Origin: Hippophae tibetana | Lineage: Eukaryota; Streptophyta; Magnoliopsida; Rosales; Elaeagnaceae | Length of the DNA: 64,000 nucleotides | Direction: 5' to 3' | Assembly: GCA_037013495.1 (NCBI GenBank) | Contig: CM072810.1 | Location: forward strand, 110,739,898-110,803,897 | Shown here: piece after piece, positions 1 through 12,115 of the stretch | How positions within the stretch are numbered: the stretch's first letter is position 1 | How the letters are laid out: each line of letters begins with the position of its first letter | Made by a program: the position numbers and the translations under genes | Notes under the pieces: generated by a model | The model's database searches: none | What the model was told of the DNA's origin: nothing | The model's input: only the letters and a program-made list of their open reading frames with translations

Positions 1-601
1 TCCTCACCATTGTCCCACTAACTGATTCTTCCTTGTTCGATTTCATCACAAACGTCGAAAATCCACCACCATCATCTTCCTCATCTTCTTCTACACCCAC
101 TCTATTTCTAAGACCTGGGTCCCGAAAAACCGATCCACGATCACTCGTTGTCATGGACCTGTTCATCGGCTGATTTCGATCGGTCTTCACAATCATGGTA
201 CCAAAATCAGATACACTATCATCTTCTTCCTCACTCCTTTTTGATACTGACCGATTTTGGGGGCGATTTCGATCAGATTTTACAATCATAGTCCCAAATT
301 CGGATTCACTATCTTCATCTTCGTCGTCGAAATAGTCAATTGCTCCACCACCGAAGTCTTTCGGGAGGCGTTTGAGAAGAGGAGGGAGAGAAGGGTCGTC
401 GTCTACGTCTTCGTCGTTTCCTTTGTAGACCATCGTGGCAAATGGGTCCTCGTTTTGGTCTGAATTATTGTTGGGTTTGCGTCGTCGTTGCGCCGGTTTA
501 GTGTCGCTTACGTCACTGTCGTCGTGAACAACTACGGTGGTGTAAACATCGGGTTTGGATGGAGGTTTGCGGTTCCGTCTAGAGGTTGAATTCGGATCCA
601 T
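1..601 (-). CDS. SIK1: SIK1-type Ste20/MAP4K serine/threonine kinase, N-terminal part (partial)
   Basis: The minus strand is open for 200 codons from an ATG at 599-601 to the left edge, so only the first coding part is present and the kinase domain lies outside the window. The protein starts MDPNSTSRRNRKPP and is an acidic, low-complexity region with the phrase KPDVYTTVVVHDDSD at residues 17-31 and repeated short blocks: FATMVYK (54-60), FGTMIVK (102-108), FGTMIVK (133-139), FSTFVMK (181-187). This matches my recollection of the disordered N-terminus of plant SIK1, the single plant Hippo/MAP4K-like kinase, which acts with MOB1 in cell proliferation, cell expansion and immune signalling. The identification rests on the N-terminus alone. 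The start is the first ATG after an upstream region without an extended frame. The host gene looks intact as far as seen. Confidence 0.78.
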   Translation of the reverse strand, partial: MDPNSTSRRNRKPPSKPDVYTTVVVHDDSDVSDTKPAQRRRKPNNNSDQNEDPFATMVYKGNDEDVDDDPSLPPLLKRLPKDFGGGAIDYFDDEDEDSESEFGTMIVKSDRNRPQNRSVSKRSEEEDDSVSDFGTMIVKTDRNQPMNRSMTTSDRGSVFRDPGLRNRVGVEEDEEDDGGGFSTFVMKSNKEESVSGTMVR

Positions 602-3600
602 ATCGGAGCGAGAAGAGAGACTAGGTATTTCTCTCTCCCTAATTATTTGCTAGTGTTCAATTCGGTACGGCACGGTACGGTACCATTATTAAATAAAAGT
701 ATATTTTTACATCCGTATTATTATTTCAATAGTTACTCATTTAACAAAATTTATATTAATTTATAAAAAAATAATTTAAAATTTATTATTTAATTTCTTT
801 TCTTCTTTTTTTCGTAAATTTCATTAAAAAGAATCTTATCAATTCTAGCAATTATGTCAACCGCGGCGCGTAACATCTTTATCCTAATACTATCTCATTT
901 AAAAAAAAAACCTAAAGATACTACAATTATTATCAAATAAATACCTTAATTTTATAATTATTAAATCAAATATTAAAATTTTCATAATTTTCATAATCAT
1001 ATTATTATAAAAATTAAATATTTTTAATTCTATAATTTATTAAAATAAATACTTTTAATTTATCAAAATTATAAAAAATAAGGATTTATATTACCTAATT
1101 TTCATAAACAATAAAACTATATGTATTCAACTTAAAAGTTACAAAGCTAAAATTATTAAATTAAATAATTTTAGGACTTTTCATACTTATCACTCCTTAT
1201 TCTTTATTCTATCAATTATATTTTACTGTTTATTATAAAAAAATCTAAAAATATAATTTTTAATGAAAAATTAAAATTAGATAATTATCAATTTAATTAA
1301 AGCATTATCTTTAAGAATAATGATCATTGCATTAAGATTATTTTCTTCAATCTTATTGACCCTGTTATTTTTTTCTTGATCAAAATTATTTTGACATTAA
1401 ATTTGATTAAAAATGATGAATTGGTGGAGAGGAAATAAGTTAATAATAATGAAGGTCAAGGACATAAATTGATATTTTAAATAAATTGATGATAACTTAA
1501 TTATATATTGAATAAAAAATATAACTTTAAATTATTTTATAATATATAATAAAAGTTAGTTAAAAGATAAATGAATAAAATATGAGAAGATTACAATAAA
1601 AATTGATAATAATTATTAGAATGGTATGAAATATTTTTATAATAAAATAAAAAAATAATAAATATATAAAGTAATAAATATTATTATAAATATAAAATTA
1701 AAATTTTAAATTAGATGATTATATATGTTTTCGATAAAGTGAAAACTACAAATATTTTAGTTTAATAATAGGAGTAACTGAAATATCTTTTTACTATGAA
1801 CTCGGTAACTAGACTCTCCAAGGACAAGGGAATTATATTTGAATGGGTCGTTGGGCTTGTAAACCCCACGTTAGATATTTTTGATGGGCCTTCTAAGCTC
1901 CTTCATTCTACTATAAGTGACAGAAAATATTGATATGATATAAAATATTTTTTATATTTTGATAAAAAATATTTGAAACTAATACAAATAAGATTATATC
2001 TCGTAATATCTTCGGCATTTACTACGAGTAGAATTCTGACTATCCAACTACCATTGTTAGTGACTCGTTTGAGTTTTAATAACATTCGAACGTAACATAT
2101 TATATGTATTTTTATGTGTAAATATATTATATTAATCATAATTTCAACTACCCACTAGACGTAACATGTTACATTATACGTATTTTTATATTTAATATAT
2201 TAAATTCATCATGGTTTCAATGACATATTAGATATAAAATGTCACATTTATTATAGCTTTGATAAGGTTTTGGTTGTGATTACATGAGCAATAATAGGAC
2301 CGTCATAGTTCCAGTACAATTATTGAATACGTGATAGGTGTAACATTGTTCTTATTTTATTGAAATTATGAAATGAGGTTTTTTTATTTTTTATTATATA
2401 ATTTAATATAAAATTACGAATTTTGAAATAGGTTGTTATTAATTAAAAAAATATTAATTTATTAAAAATAAAAATTCAGATACTATTAAGTTTAAACAAC
2501 ATGCTAGATTTTTAATTTTAATCATTTTTCTCAATAAAGTAATTATCATCTTCTTCTTAATTCTATTATTTTAAATAAAAACATATTTTGTATTTATTTA
2601 TTTATATCTTGTTTGAAGGTGATTTTTTCATCTTGATTTTAATTTATGATTATTTTGCTTCTTCTTTTTTCATTAAAAATCTATATCTAGAAGATTGTAT
2701 CTAAATTCAATTGATTTTAAAGAATATCGAATATATCAATTAAAATAATTAAACACTTAATTTAATAACTTTTTTTTGGTTACATTAGAAGGATCTATTC
2801 TGAGGTCATTCTCCATAAAAAGAAAACATAGATATAATAATTGGCAAAGAGTGAACATAAATGTTTCCAATCAAACCTGTATTTCTAGTCAGTGATCAAG
2901 TTGTGTGCTTGTATGTTGAGATCTATTGCACAAACAACATAGAAAATTAAGTGAGGTACTTAGATTGATTATTTGAGAACATAGAAAATTAGTTGGGGCC
3001 ATCTAAAGACCAATTTTAATGATTGAAAGCATTAATGTCAATTTTTGCACCTCTCTAAACGTAGATTAGTAGTGGTTTTTTGTAAATTAAAGATAAATTA
3101 TTTAAAAAAATAAATAATATGAAATAATATTTTATCTATCAAAGATAGACAATATCCATAATATCAATGATATTTTGATAAATAATAGTACTGAAGAATT
3201 TTGAGAACCCAACTTTCATATTTATAATTTTATTTTCATCATTGCATATATCTATTTTATTGTTGTCGTTTTTTCTATTTTTGACAACTCAACAATGTCT
3301 AATGCCAATACAGAACCTACTTTGTTACTTGACCTTGATACTTTTATTGATCAATTCTGATACCTTGGACACTGATGTAAGTCACCATCTTACTACCATC
3401 TTACAACCTATTGTCTTCTGATTCTTCATCTTTTCCTCTGAGATTCCATCATATCCTTGCAAGCAAACAACCAGTTTATATTCCCACTAAGCTACTCTTT
3501 TTGTTTAATTAAAAAAAAATTGCGAAAATATAAACCGGCGAAGTGCTTTTGTCTCAAACCTATCTGCTTGTTTTGTTTGAACTGCCTCCGTTTCGAGTCT

Positions 3601-3784
3601 TTTATCAATTTGAATATTTTATCAATTCGAATAGGTTCGTGACAATGTTGTGACCAATGTAACCATTTTCACAGGATTGTGTTTTTTGCATTTTATCAAA
3701 CATTATTTGCTCATGTTTTTCTTCATGTTATATACTCCAATTGACAGGTGCTTGAGTAAATACTTCCCTCACATGCATATATTT
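602..3784. other. AT-rich intergenic region and 5' flank of the SIK1-type gene
   Basis: This stretch holds no open frame with recognisable similarity. The first 300 bases upstream of the SIK1-type ATG presumably carry its promoter and 5' UTR, but I see no clear TATA box. The rest is AT-rich with runs of A and T. A short degenerate tandem repeat lies at 2091-2228. Confidence 0.6.
2091..2228. repeat. Degenerate tandem duplication, unit about 69 bp, two copies
   Basis: Two neighbouring units begin CGTAACAT at 2091 and 2160 and continue with a similar order of words: TATGTATTTTTAT, then a run of TATATTA, then ATCATAATTTCAA or ATCATGGTTTCAA. The period is about 69 bp. The copies differ at many positions, so the duplication is old. 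No function is apparent. Confidence 0.5.
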
Positions 3785-3962
3785 TGATAAAATGTGGTAT
3801 TTGTTATTAATCAATACCACTCCATCTTTATTTTTCATATTTTTTCATGTACAAAGATATATATATATATATATATATACTAAGAAACATAACAAATGCT
3901 CCACTAAACATGGATGTTGTCTGTCATACTTCTGCACCTTGCTTTTCCAACACACGTCAACA
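3785..3962 (-). repeat. Left LTR (3' LTR) of copia element 1
   Basis: It begins TGATAAAATGTGG and ends GTCAACA, so it has the TG...CA ends typical of LTRs, and carries a (TA)n run at about 3859-3880. A purine-rich tract on the minus strand (GTGAGGAGGAA) lies immediately to its right, as expected for the 3' LTR of a minus-strand element. Confidence 0.9.
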
Positions 3963-6900
3963 TTCCTCCTCACGTTGGTGCATATGTATCTCGTATACCT
4001 AACTTGTCAAGTGAGTTGTAGAAGTTCCTTGCAGATACGGATTTTGTGAGTATATCAGCCAATTGATCTTCTGATTTAACAAATAGAATTTGAATAATTT
4101 TTTCTTCAAGATTCTGTTTGATGAAGTTCTGATCCACTTCAACATGCTTTGTGCGATCATGTTGGACTGGATTATGGGAGATGGCAATGGCTACTTTGTT
4201 ATCACAAAATAAGTTCATTTCAGAGTTAGGAGCAACACCAATCTAAGTTATGAATTTTTTCAACCAAAGGAGCTCACATATTTCCTTGACCATTCCTCGA
4301 AATTTAGCTTCAACACTAGACAAGGCAACTACCTTATGTTTCTTGCTCCTCCATGTAACAAGATTGCCCCCATAAAAGTAAAGTACCCAGCAGTAGATTT
4401 TCTATCCTTGATATTCCCTACCCAGTCTGAATTTGTATATCCAACGACCTCCAATTGACCATTCTTTGAAAACATAAGTCCTTTTCCAAGGGAAGATTTT
4501 AAATAACGAAGTATTCGCATGACGGTATCCATATGGTCTTCACTGGGGCAATGCATGAACTGACTCATGACACTCACAGCATAAGCAATATCAGGTCGAG
4601 TATGAGATAAATATATGAGTTTACCTACTAACCGTTGATATCTATGTTTATCTACTGGTACTTGGTCCTCATATTCTCCAAGTTTATGATTTTGGACCAT
4701 CGGAATATCGACAGGTTTACAATCAAGTAATCCTGCCTCTACTAGTAGGTCTAGAGTATATTTCTTTTGGGAAAGAAATATGCCATGTTTTGATCTTGTT
4801 ACCTCAATGCCTAAGAAGTATTTGAGCCCTCCTAAGTTCTTCATTTCAAACTCATTTGACAATCGTTCTTGAAGTCTAGAGATTTCTTCTTTATCATCCT
4901 CTGTAATAATCATGTCATCTACATAGACTATAAGGGTTGTTATTTTTCCCCGTTGATGTTTTAGGAACAGAGTATGGTCAGAGTTGCTTTGTTGAAACCT
5001 ATATTTCCTCATTGTTGAACTAAACCTACCAAACCATGCTCGAGGTGATTATTTTAGTCCATACAATGCTCGTTGTAATCTACATGCAATTTCTTTTCCT
5101 TATGTAACAGTATATCCTAGTGGGATATCCATGTAAATATCTTCTTCAAGATCACCATGAAGGAAGGAATTTTTTACGTCAAGTTGGTACAATGGCCAAT
5201 CTAAATTTGCTGTAAGAGATAACAAAACTCTAACAGTTTTTAGTTTAGCCACATGTGAGAAGGTTTCTTGATATTTTATCCCATGTTTCTGTGTATACCC
5301 TTTTGCTACTAACATCGTCTTGTATCGATCAACTAACCCATCTACTTTATACTGAATGGAGAAAATCCACTTGCATCCTACCATCTTCCTCCCTTGAGGC
5401 AACTTGCTTAACACCCATGTGTTATTCTTCTGTAATGCCTCAAATTCTTCTTTTATAGCTTGAGCCCATTTTGGATCAGATAAGGCTTCTTCAATGTTAT
5501 TTGAAATTTGACATGAGGAGAGTGTTTATGCAAAAGCCCTGATAGGTTCTGACAACCCTTGAGTAGATACATAATTGGCTATTGGATACTTGGATTGTCG
5601 TTCTTCTCTTTCTAGGGAGTATCGATTTGGAGGTTTGCCTCGATTGTGTCTGAAAGGTATAACATAACCAATAGATGTATCTATAGCATTAGTTTGTAAA
5701 GGTGTGATAGGATAGCTTACCTCAGGAGTATTCTCAGCAGGAGGATCATTGGGTACTAGAGAGTGGAGGGGTGCATCAACCATTTCATCTTCTGGAGATT
5801 CAGTTACTACTTCAGTTTCAGTTCTTGGAGGTTCAAGTTCGGGTCTAGGTATTGGCTCCTCTATATTGTTGGCATGATCTGAGTATGCTAGATTGTTACT
5901 AGTATCTAATATTTCAACATCAAGCCAATTTCGTTCTTCATCATAACTCTCCCCTTGAAAAGAGTAATTGGATACTGGTGATGAGGAAAAACATTCAGAT
6001 TCCAGGAAAGTAACATCCATAGTAATATAGGTTCTTTTAGTAATCGGATTGTAGCATCGGTAGCCCTTTTTTTGTACACCTACCCCAAGAATACACATCA
6101 GACAGCACATAGATCCAACTTAGTTCGTTGATTTTTGTGGAGGTGGACAAAAACAACACATACAAAAATTCAGGGCGAAAGCATCAATATATTAGGCAAG
6201 GGAACATGATCAGATAGCACCTTTAATAGATTCTGAAATTGTAAGGTTTTGTGGGCATACGGTTCAATAAATACACAGTTGTAGTAAAAGCATCACTCCA
6301 GTATCTACTAGGCATATGTGCACCGATTAGTAAGGCTTGAGCAGTTTCTAAAATATGCCTATTCTTTCTCTCTGCAATCCCATTCTGTTGTGGGATTTTT
6401 GAACACGAGGTTTCATGGAGATTACCATGGTTGTCTAAGTATGTCCGAAATTGTTGATTAACATACTCCCTTCCATTATCAGACCTAAGAATCTTATTTT
6501 TTTCCGAAAATTGTGTCTGAACCATAGTGTGAAACAAGTGAAACATAGAAAATACTTCATCTTTATGTTTGAGAAGGTAAAGCCATGTCATTCGTGTACA
6601 ATCATCAATAAAAATTACAAACCAACGATGACCCGATGACGTAGTGATCGGGGAAGGTCCCCAAACATCAGAATGTACTAAAGCAAAATGAGTTGTACTT
6701 CTATTCATGCTCATAGGATAAGACGCCCTATGACTTTTTGCTAAGATACAAGTATCACATTTGAAATTTGAGTGTGTGATATTTGAAAATAAACTAGGAA
6801 GTAGGTGCTTTAAATACCCAAATGATGGATGCCCAAATCGACGATGACATAACCAAATCTGGCATTCCTTGTTACCAACAGTGTGTTGCATGTGATTGGC

Positions 6901-9044
6901 TCTTCCTGAACTGAGGTCATCCACATAATATAACCCTCCTCTCTTAGTACCACACCCATTGATCTCCTTGGTGAGAATATCCTGTAAAAGACAAAAAGTA
7001 GAATACATCAATACTACACAGTTAAGATCTGAAGTGACCTGACTTACCAACATTAGTCTGTTTGAAAGAGAGGGTATAAGTAATGTATTAGATAATGATA
7101 ATGAAGGAGATAAAGTCACTATTCCAGCCCTTGTAACTGGATAAGTGACCCCATTGGCATTGGCAACACGAATCCGTCGCGGCTGGGTTGTATTGGAGAG
7201 ATATTTTGGGTCAAATGTCATATGATCTGTAGCTCTAGAGTCCAGAATCTAATCCTCATTATCACTATGAGTAGAGATGTGAAATGATTTACTTGAAATA
7301 CCTAGATCTTGGGAAGATTCGGCTTGAGGAATAAGGGATAATGATGCATTATTGGTAGCCACAGCGGCTCGCCTAGTGGTTTCCCGTTTCTTCCGTGCTT
7401 GAAGATCATTCCACCATTCTGGATACCCATATAGTTTGAAGCATTTTTCACGGGTGTGTTTGGAGTTTCCACAATGGCTATATTTCATGTCAATAGACGG
7501 TGGATTTCCCGTGGATTTCTTGCTACCCAAAAAAGTTCCTTATTTTGGTGGAAATGGATTATGGTGTCCCTTGATCCCTTTGAAAGCCATAACCACTCTG
7601 GGTGTCGTATCTACACCCGTAATCATCACGGTCTATCGGACCTCTTCCCTACGGATGAATCCATAGGCTTGTTCCACCGTAGGAAATGGTTTGATTTGAA
7701 GCACATCACTTCGAGTTTTATCTAGTCTGTCATCAAGTCCATCGAGGAAGGTATACACTCGATCTTCCTGTACGATAGAGTTGTATTTTGGTATGTCAAT
7801 CGCACACTCCATTGGATTAGGACGATGGAAATCAATTTCTCACCACAACCCTTGAAGGTCATTGTAGTATTTTTCAATGGATCCACCCGTCTGCTTCATA
7901 CGAGTAACTCGACGGCAAAGATCATACACTTGAGACGTGTCTGTCCCATCATAGTAGGTGGTAGCAGTAGAATCCCAAACAAGTTTCGTAGTTGGGAATC
8001 GAATAAAATTTTCAATCAAGGAGGGGTCCATCGAATTGATCAACCATCCTTTGATAATGGCATTTTTAGTACACCATCTCTTGAATGAGGGGTCGATTTC
8101 AACAGGTTAAGGAAAATCCACATTAATATATATCAGTTTGTCTTTGCTAGAGATATACATCTCCACCACCTGGGACCACAAGGCATAGTTGGATCCTTCC
8201 AACTTGATACTAATGGGAGTAGTCGACGCTTCAATTAGCGGAGGTTGTGTTTAGTTAGAACTTCCGTCATTTTTGTAGTCAAATCTTCCAATATGAAATT
8301 GGTGGTTAAATCTCTAGAATCTGCCATGAAATCTAAAAAAAATCTTTCTTTTTTTCCTTTTTTTACAGCAAATATATAAATATAACCCTCCTAGAGCAAC
8401 ACTCTTCGTCTGCTGTGTTCTTCTTCTACTGCGTTCTTCTTCTGTTGCGTTCCAAGTTTTCTCCACGACTGCCCACGACGGTAGCACCACTTGGTACGTA
8501 GAAAGACTACAACGGCCCCAACGAGCAAGTGATGTTAGGGAACTATGACGACTCGAACGAGCAGAAATGGCGTGAAATGCAAGGAGGCTGTAACGGCTCC
8601 CTGAAGGGTTCTATTGAGGTCACGATGGTGGAACTGATGCTAAGCAGAAAGGCAAGTCTGGATACTAGATGGTCGTAGCACTGGTGAGGGTTTTTTCAAT
8701 ATTGCAACTGATCATATTTTTTTTCAACTAGATATACAAACAAGGTGCACGGTGACGTGAATGGACCTCTCGCCTAAAAGATGTTCATTCTAAATTTTTC
8801 GAGAATTGCGTCATAGAAGCGATGTTGTTCATCTTTGCGATTCACGTTTCTTAGAGAAAATAGAATTGATACGGCTCCAATGACTATGCAGCAAGCACCA
8901 TCTAGCCAAAAACCAAATAAGTAACAACCCATAAGCATAGAGACAAAAAAAAACAGATCAGAAACCCTTTACCGAGGAGACACCAGAGTACCAGCGTCGA
9001 GGATCAGGTAGCTATTTTATTTTGTTAAGTCAACAATAACTATT

Positions 9045-9056
9045 GCTCTGATACCA
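9045..9056 (-). other. Primer-binding site of copia element 1 (initiator tRNA-Met)
   Basis: The minus strand reads TGGTATCAGAGC directly next to the 5' LTR, the standard copia sequence complementary to the 3' end of initiator tRNA-Met. Confidence 0.9.
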
Positions 9057-9276
9057 TGATAAAATATGGTATTTGTTATTAATCAGTACCATTTCATCTC
9101 TGTTTTTCATATTTTTCCATGTACAAAGATATATATATATATATATATATATATACTAAGAAACATAACAAATGCTCCACTAAACATTGATGTTGTCTGC
9201 AATACTTTTGTGCTCTACTAAACATGGATGTTGTCTGTCATACTTCTGCACCTTGCTTTTCTAGCACACGCCAACA
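9057..9276 (-). repeat. Right LTR (5' LTR) of copia element 1
   Basis: It begins TGATAAAATATGG and ends GCCAACA. It is about 42 bp longer than the left LTR because a block around CTACTAAACATGGATG occurs twice, and its (TA)n run is longer. Confidence 0.9.
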
Positions 9277-10689
9277 TATTTCATGTTTCTTGATTCCAAA
9301 TTGTCTTCAGAATTACATTTTCAGTTAAATTGAGTGGGGTCTGTTTCTGCTATTTTAGTTTAGTAAAGCTTCAATTGAATTCTTGTGAAAGATTGTTTTT
9401 ATTTTAGTTGAAGAGTTTAATTTTTTTTAAAAAACTTTCATTCAGTATTTGTTTTGTCTTCCAATTGAGGTAGCTCCATCGTACATATGGAGTAGATCTT
9501 TTATCTTTGCATGATGCAACCCCACAAATTTTCATCTCATATACAAAAGTTTATGTCCTTCTTGGAGTTTTATCAAGATCACTTCTAGATAATTTGATAA
9601 AACTTATCACTAATACGATAAGATATTACATTAATAAAACTTACCATAATATTTTATGCAAGTAATAAGTTTTTTTACGTTAAATTAATGTCTTATCACA
9701 AATTCTATTTTCTACTAAAAAGAATTACCTTAGATAAAACTTATCACTATTGTGATAAAACATTAACCTATTATGGTAAACCTTACTATGATATTGAATG
9801 CTAATAGTAAACCTTATAAAATTAATAAAGATGATCACTTTAATTATGAATAATTGAAATTGTAATTGTAATTATACGCAAAAATCCGACAATTGTTTTC
9901 CAAAAATTACCGTAACCAATAAAATAAAACAAGAAACTGTGATGATTATTCAAATATTGAAACTGTAGATAACCAAAACAAAACATATATTAATATTTTT
10001 ATAAACATTTAATTATATAAAAAAATACATTTTTTTAATAATAAAATACACAATACTTAGAATAATTAGATTTAATTTTATTTATTTTTATTTTTATATT
10101 ATTATTTTACTTAAAAACATGTCATAAATAGTTAAAAGATAAAAGTTAATGTCAATATTTTAAATAATATAGTAGAGTAAAAATCATGTTAGTATTTAAT
10201 TTTTTTAAACTAAATATATTTTTAAATAAATATTAAAAATAAAAAACGTGATTAAATTGTGAAAAAATAGCTATCCATTCATAACCGATGATTATTACCC
10301 AACTATACTTAAAATTGGTACAAACAATTATAGTTATTAACATAACTATCTCATGCTCAGTTCTATACACTATCAAAAAAATTTAGATTAGGCTAATACC
10401 TTATAACGAATTTCATTTCCTACCAAAATTGTCGTTGTTGTGGTAAGGTTGGGATAAGCCTTCGAGTAATTTTGATAAAAAAAAAAAAACTACCCAAAAT
10501 CACCAAATTTTTGATAATTTTTTCACAACAACTTTGAAAAAATGGTAAAAACTTTTCTCATTTCTCATTTCTAATTATAAGATTAGTGTAAAAATCGAAT
10601 AGTTATAGTACCCTATGACCTCGATACACCCATTTATCACGTTCATTTCATGTTATACAATTTCTCATTTTTCTATATTAAGTTTCATA
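9277..10689. other. AT-rich intergenic region
   Basis: I see no gene here. The phrase GATAAAACTTATCACTA occurs twice (about 9596 and 9735) in a degenerate repetitive stretch, and the rest is AT-rich low-complexity sequence. Confidence 0.5.
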
Positions 10690-12115
10690 CCAGGTATATA
10701 ACTAATTAGTTATGTGATAAATGTTTTGTGAGTTAGTTGAGAGGAAAATCATTTATTGTGACTATTTGTAATTATTCCTAGAACTCAGTGGTTTCTTCTA
10801 AGTTTTTTTTATTGCTATATTTTCAACTAACAATATTCAATTCTTAAATTTAACATTTGCTAATTTTACAAACAAACATGGTTGTTTGCAAAATTATGGA
10901 AAAATATTTTCAACATTACATGAAAAAGACCTTAGGAGAAATTTGGGTTCGAGCAAAGATAATTATAGGAGACTCAAATATGAAAGACAATAAAAATTGG
11001 ACAAGATTCAAGATAATAGACTTAGAATTCAAAAACCTACTGAAAATTGCAATACAGTTACTTTAGAAATCTTTTTATTGTAAGCTGGATGAAAGAGTAA
11101 GTGTGTTAACAGTTTACAACATTACTGCTGACAATAAAGTGATGGGCAAAATAAGTGCTCACCACTTATTTAGATATGTATAACAGGATGACAATCTATT
11201 ACCACAATAATGGACCTCAAAGACATGGAGCATATTGAAATAGCTAAAAATATATATTTTGTAATGAAAAGGGAAGAAGCAAGCTATAATCTCAACTGGA
11301 CGAAAGAGAAAATAAAGCTTAAGATTTAGATAACTTAGGACAAAACCCTTCCTATGATAGAGAGAGATGCTAGAGGCATTAGAAGCACCATATTCACCAC
11401 TTATATATACCAATTGATCTTTAAATCATTCAAATGGTGTCTTTGGTGATGCTTCTGGCATCTCTCCCTCTTTCACAACAATGATTCTATCCCAAATATC
11501 TCAATCTTCAACTTCATCCCATCCTTTGTTCAGTTGAGATTATAACCTATTATTTTAATTTTTCATTAGAAAATATATCTTCTTAGTTATTCCAACATGC
11601 TCAAAATCTTTGAGGTCCATTATGATGGTAATAGAACCGTCATCCTACTCTGCATATCTAAATCAACAGTGATATTGTAGATTGCCAAGACAGGTTCTCC
11701 TTCCCCCAGCTTATAATAAAAAGTTTTCTTAAGTGGCCAGATTATAGTTTTCTAGCGAGTTTTTGAATTACAAGTCTATTATCTTAAACATAGCCCAACT
11801 TTTGTTGTCTTTCATCTTAGAATCTTTTATAATTATCTTTACTCAAGACAACTTTTTCCTTTGGTATTCATCGTATAATGTTAAAAATAATTTTTTCATA
11901 ATTTTGCAAACAAGATATATATCTCTGCAAAATTATCATAATGTTAAATTTGAGAATTGAATGTTGTGAATACAAAATGCAGCAAGCAGAAAACATAAGG
12001 AAAAAAAAAACAAGCAATATAAATAATTACAAATAATCAAAATATTTTTTTTTCTTTCAACATATGTAAGTTTACTTACCCACATCACATTTATCACATA
12101 ACTAATAGTTAGTAT
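10690..12115. repeat. Long inverted repeat, arms about 700 bp, spacer about 40 bp
   Basis: Arm 1 (about 10690-11390) and the reverse complement of arm 2 (about 11430-12115) align along their whole length with few gaps. Paired blocks include TAGTTATGTGATAAATGT near the outer ends, CTATTTGTAATTATT, TTGTTTGCAAAATTATG, AAGATAATAGACTT, AATGGACCTCAAAGA, TTATAATCTCAACTG or its near match, and GAAGCA...CACCAT at the centre. I estimate 75-80% identity by eye. The axis is near 11410. No terminal motif, target duplication or transposase was recognised. Neither arm has a long open frame; the best short frame (10857-11066) has no similarity I recognise. A transcript crossing it would fold into a long hairpin. 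Confidence 0.85.

Larger units (their letters stand above)
3785..9276 (-). mobile_element. Ty1/copia LTR retrotransposon 1, broken
   Basis: A minus-strand copia element bounded by similar LTRs (178 bp left, 220 bp right) and by a perfect 5-bp target duplication TATTT at 3780-3784 and 9277-9281. Parts in element order: a primer-binding site complementary to initiator tRNA-Met next to the right LTR, a gag region with a zinc knuckle (about 7.25-8.33 kb), integrase with HH-CC and D-D-E sections (about 5.5-7.2 kb), reverse transcriptase (about 4.3-5.4 kb), RNase H (about 4.0-4.3 kb), and a purine-rich tract beside the left LTR. Gag-integrase-RT order makes it copia rather than gypsy. The zinc-knuckle context (ending GYPEWW) resembles the Ale/Retrofit lineage, but that is tentative. 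By eye the LTRs differ at roughly 6-7% of aligned sites, which suggests a few million years. The coding region is broken in several places. Confidence 0.93.

Noticed and set aside
4329-5012. Long minus-strand frames with reverse-transcriptase similarity as host genes
   Set aside because: They lie between matched LTRs with a target duplication and belong to copia element 1. The same applies to the frames at 46490-49194 and 58899-61830.
9045-9056. tRNA-Met-like sequence next to LTRs (also at 27055, 44841, 50162 and 62613)
   Set aside because: These 12-base matches are retrotransposon primer-binding sites. No flanking cloverleaf exists, so they are not tRNA genes.
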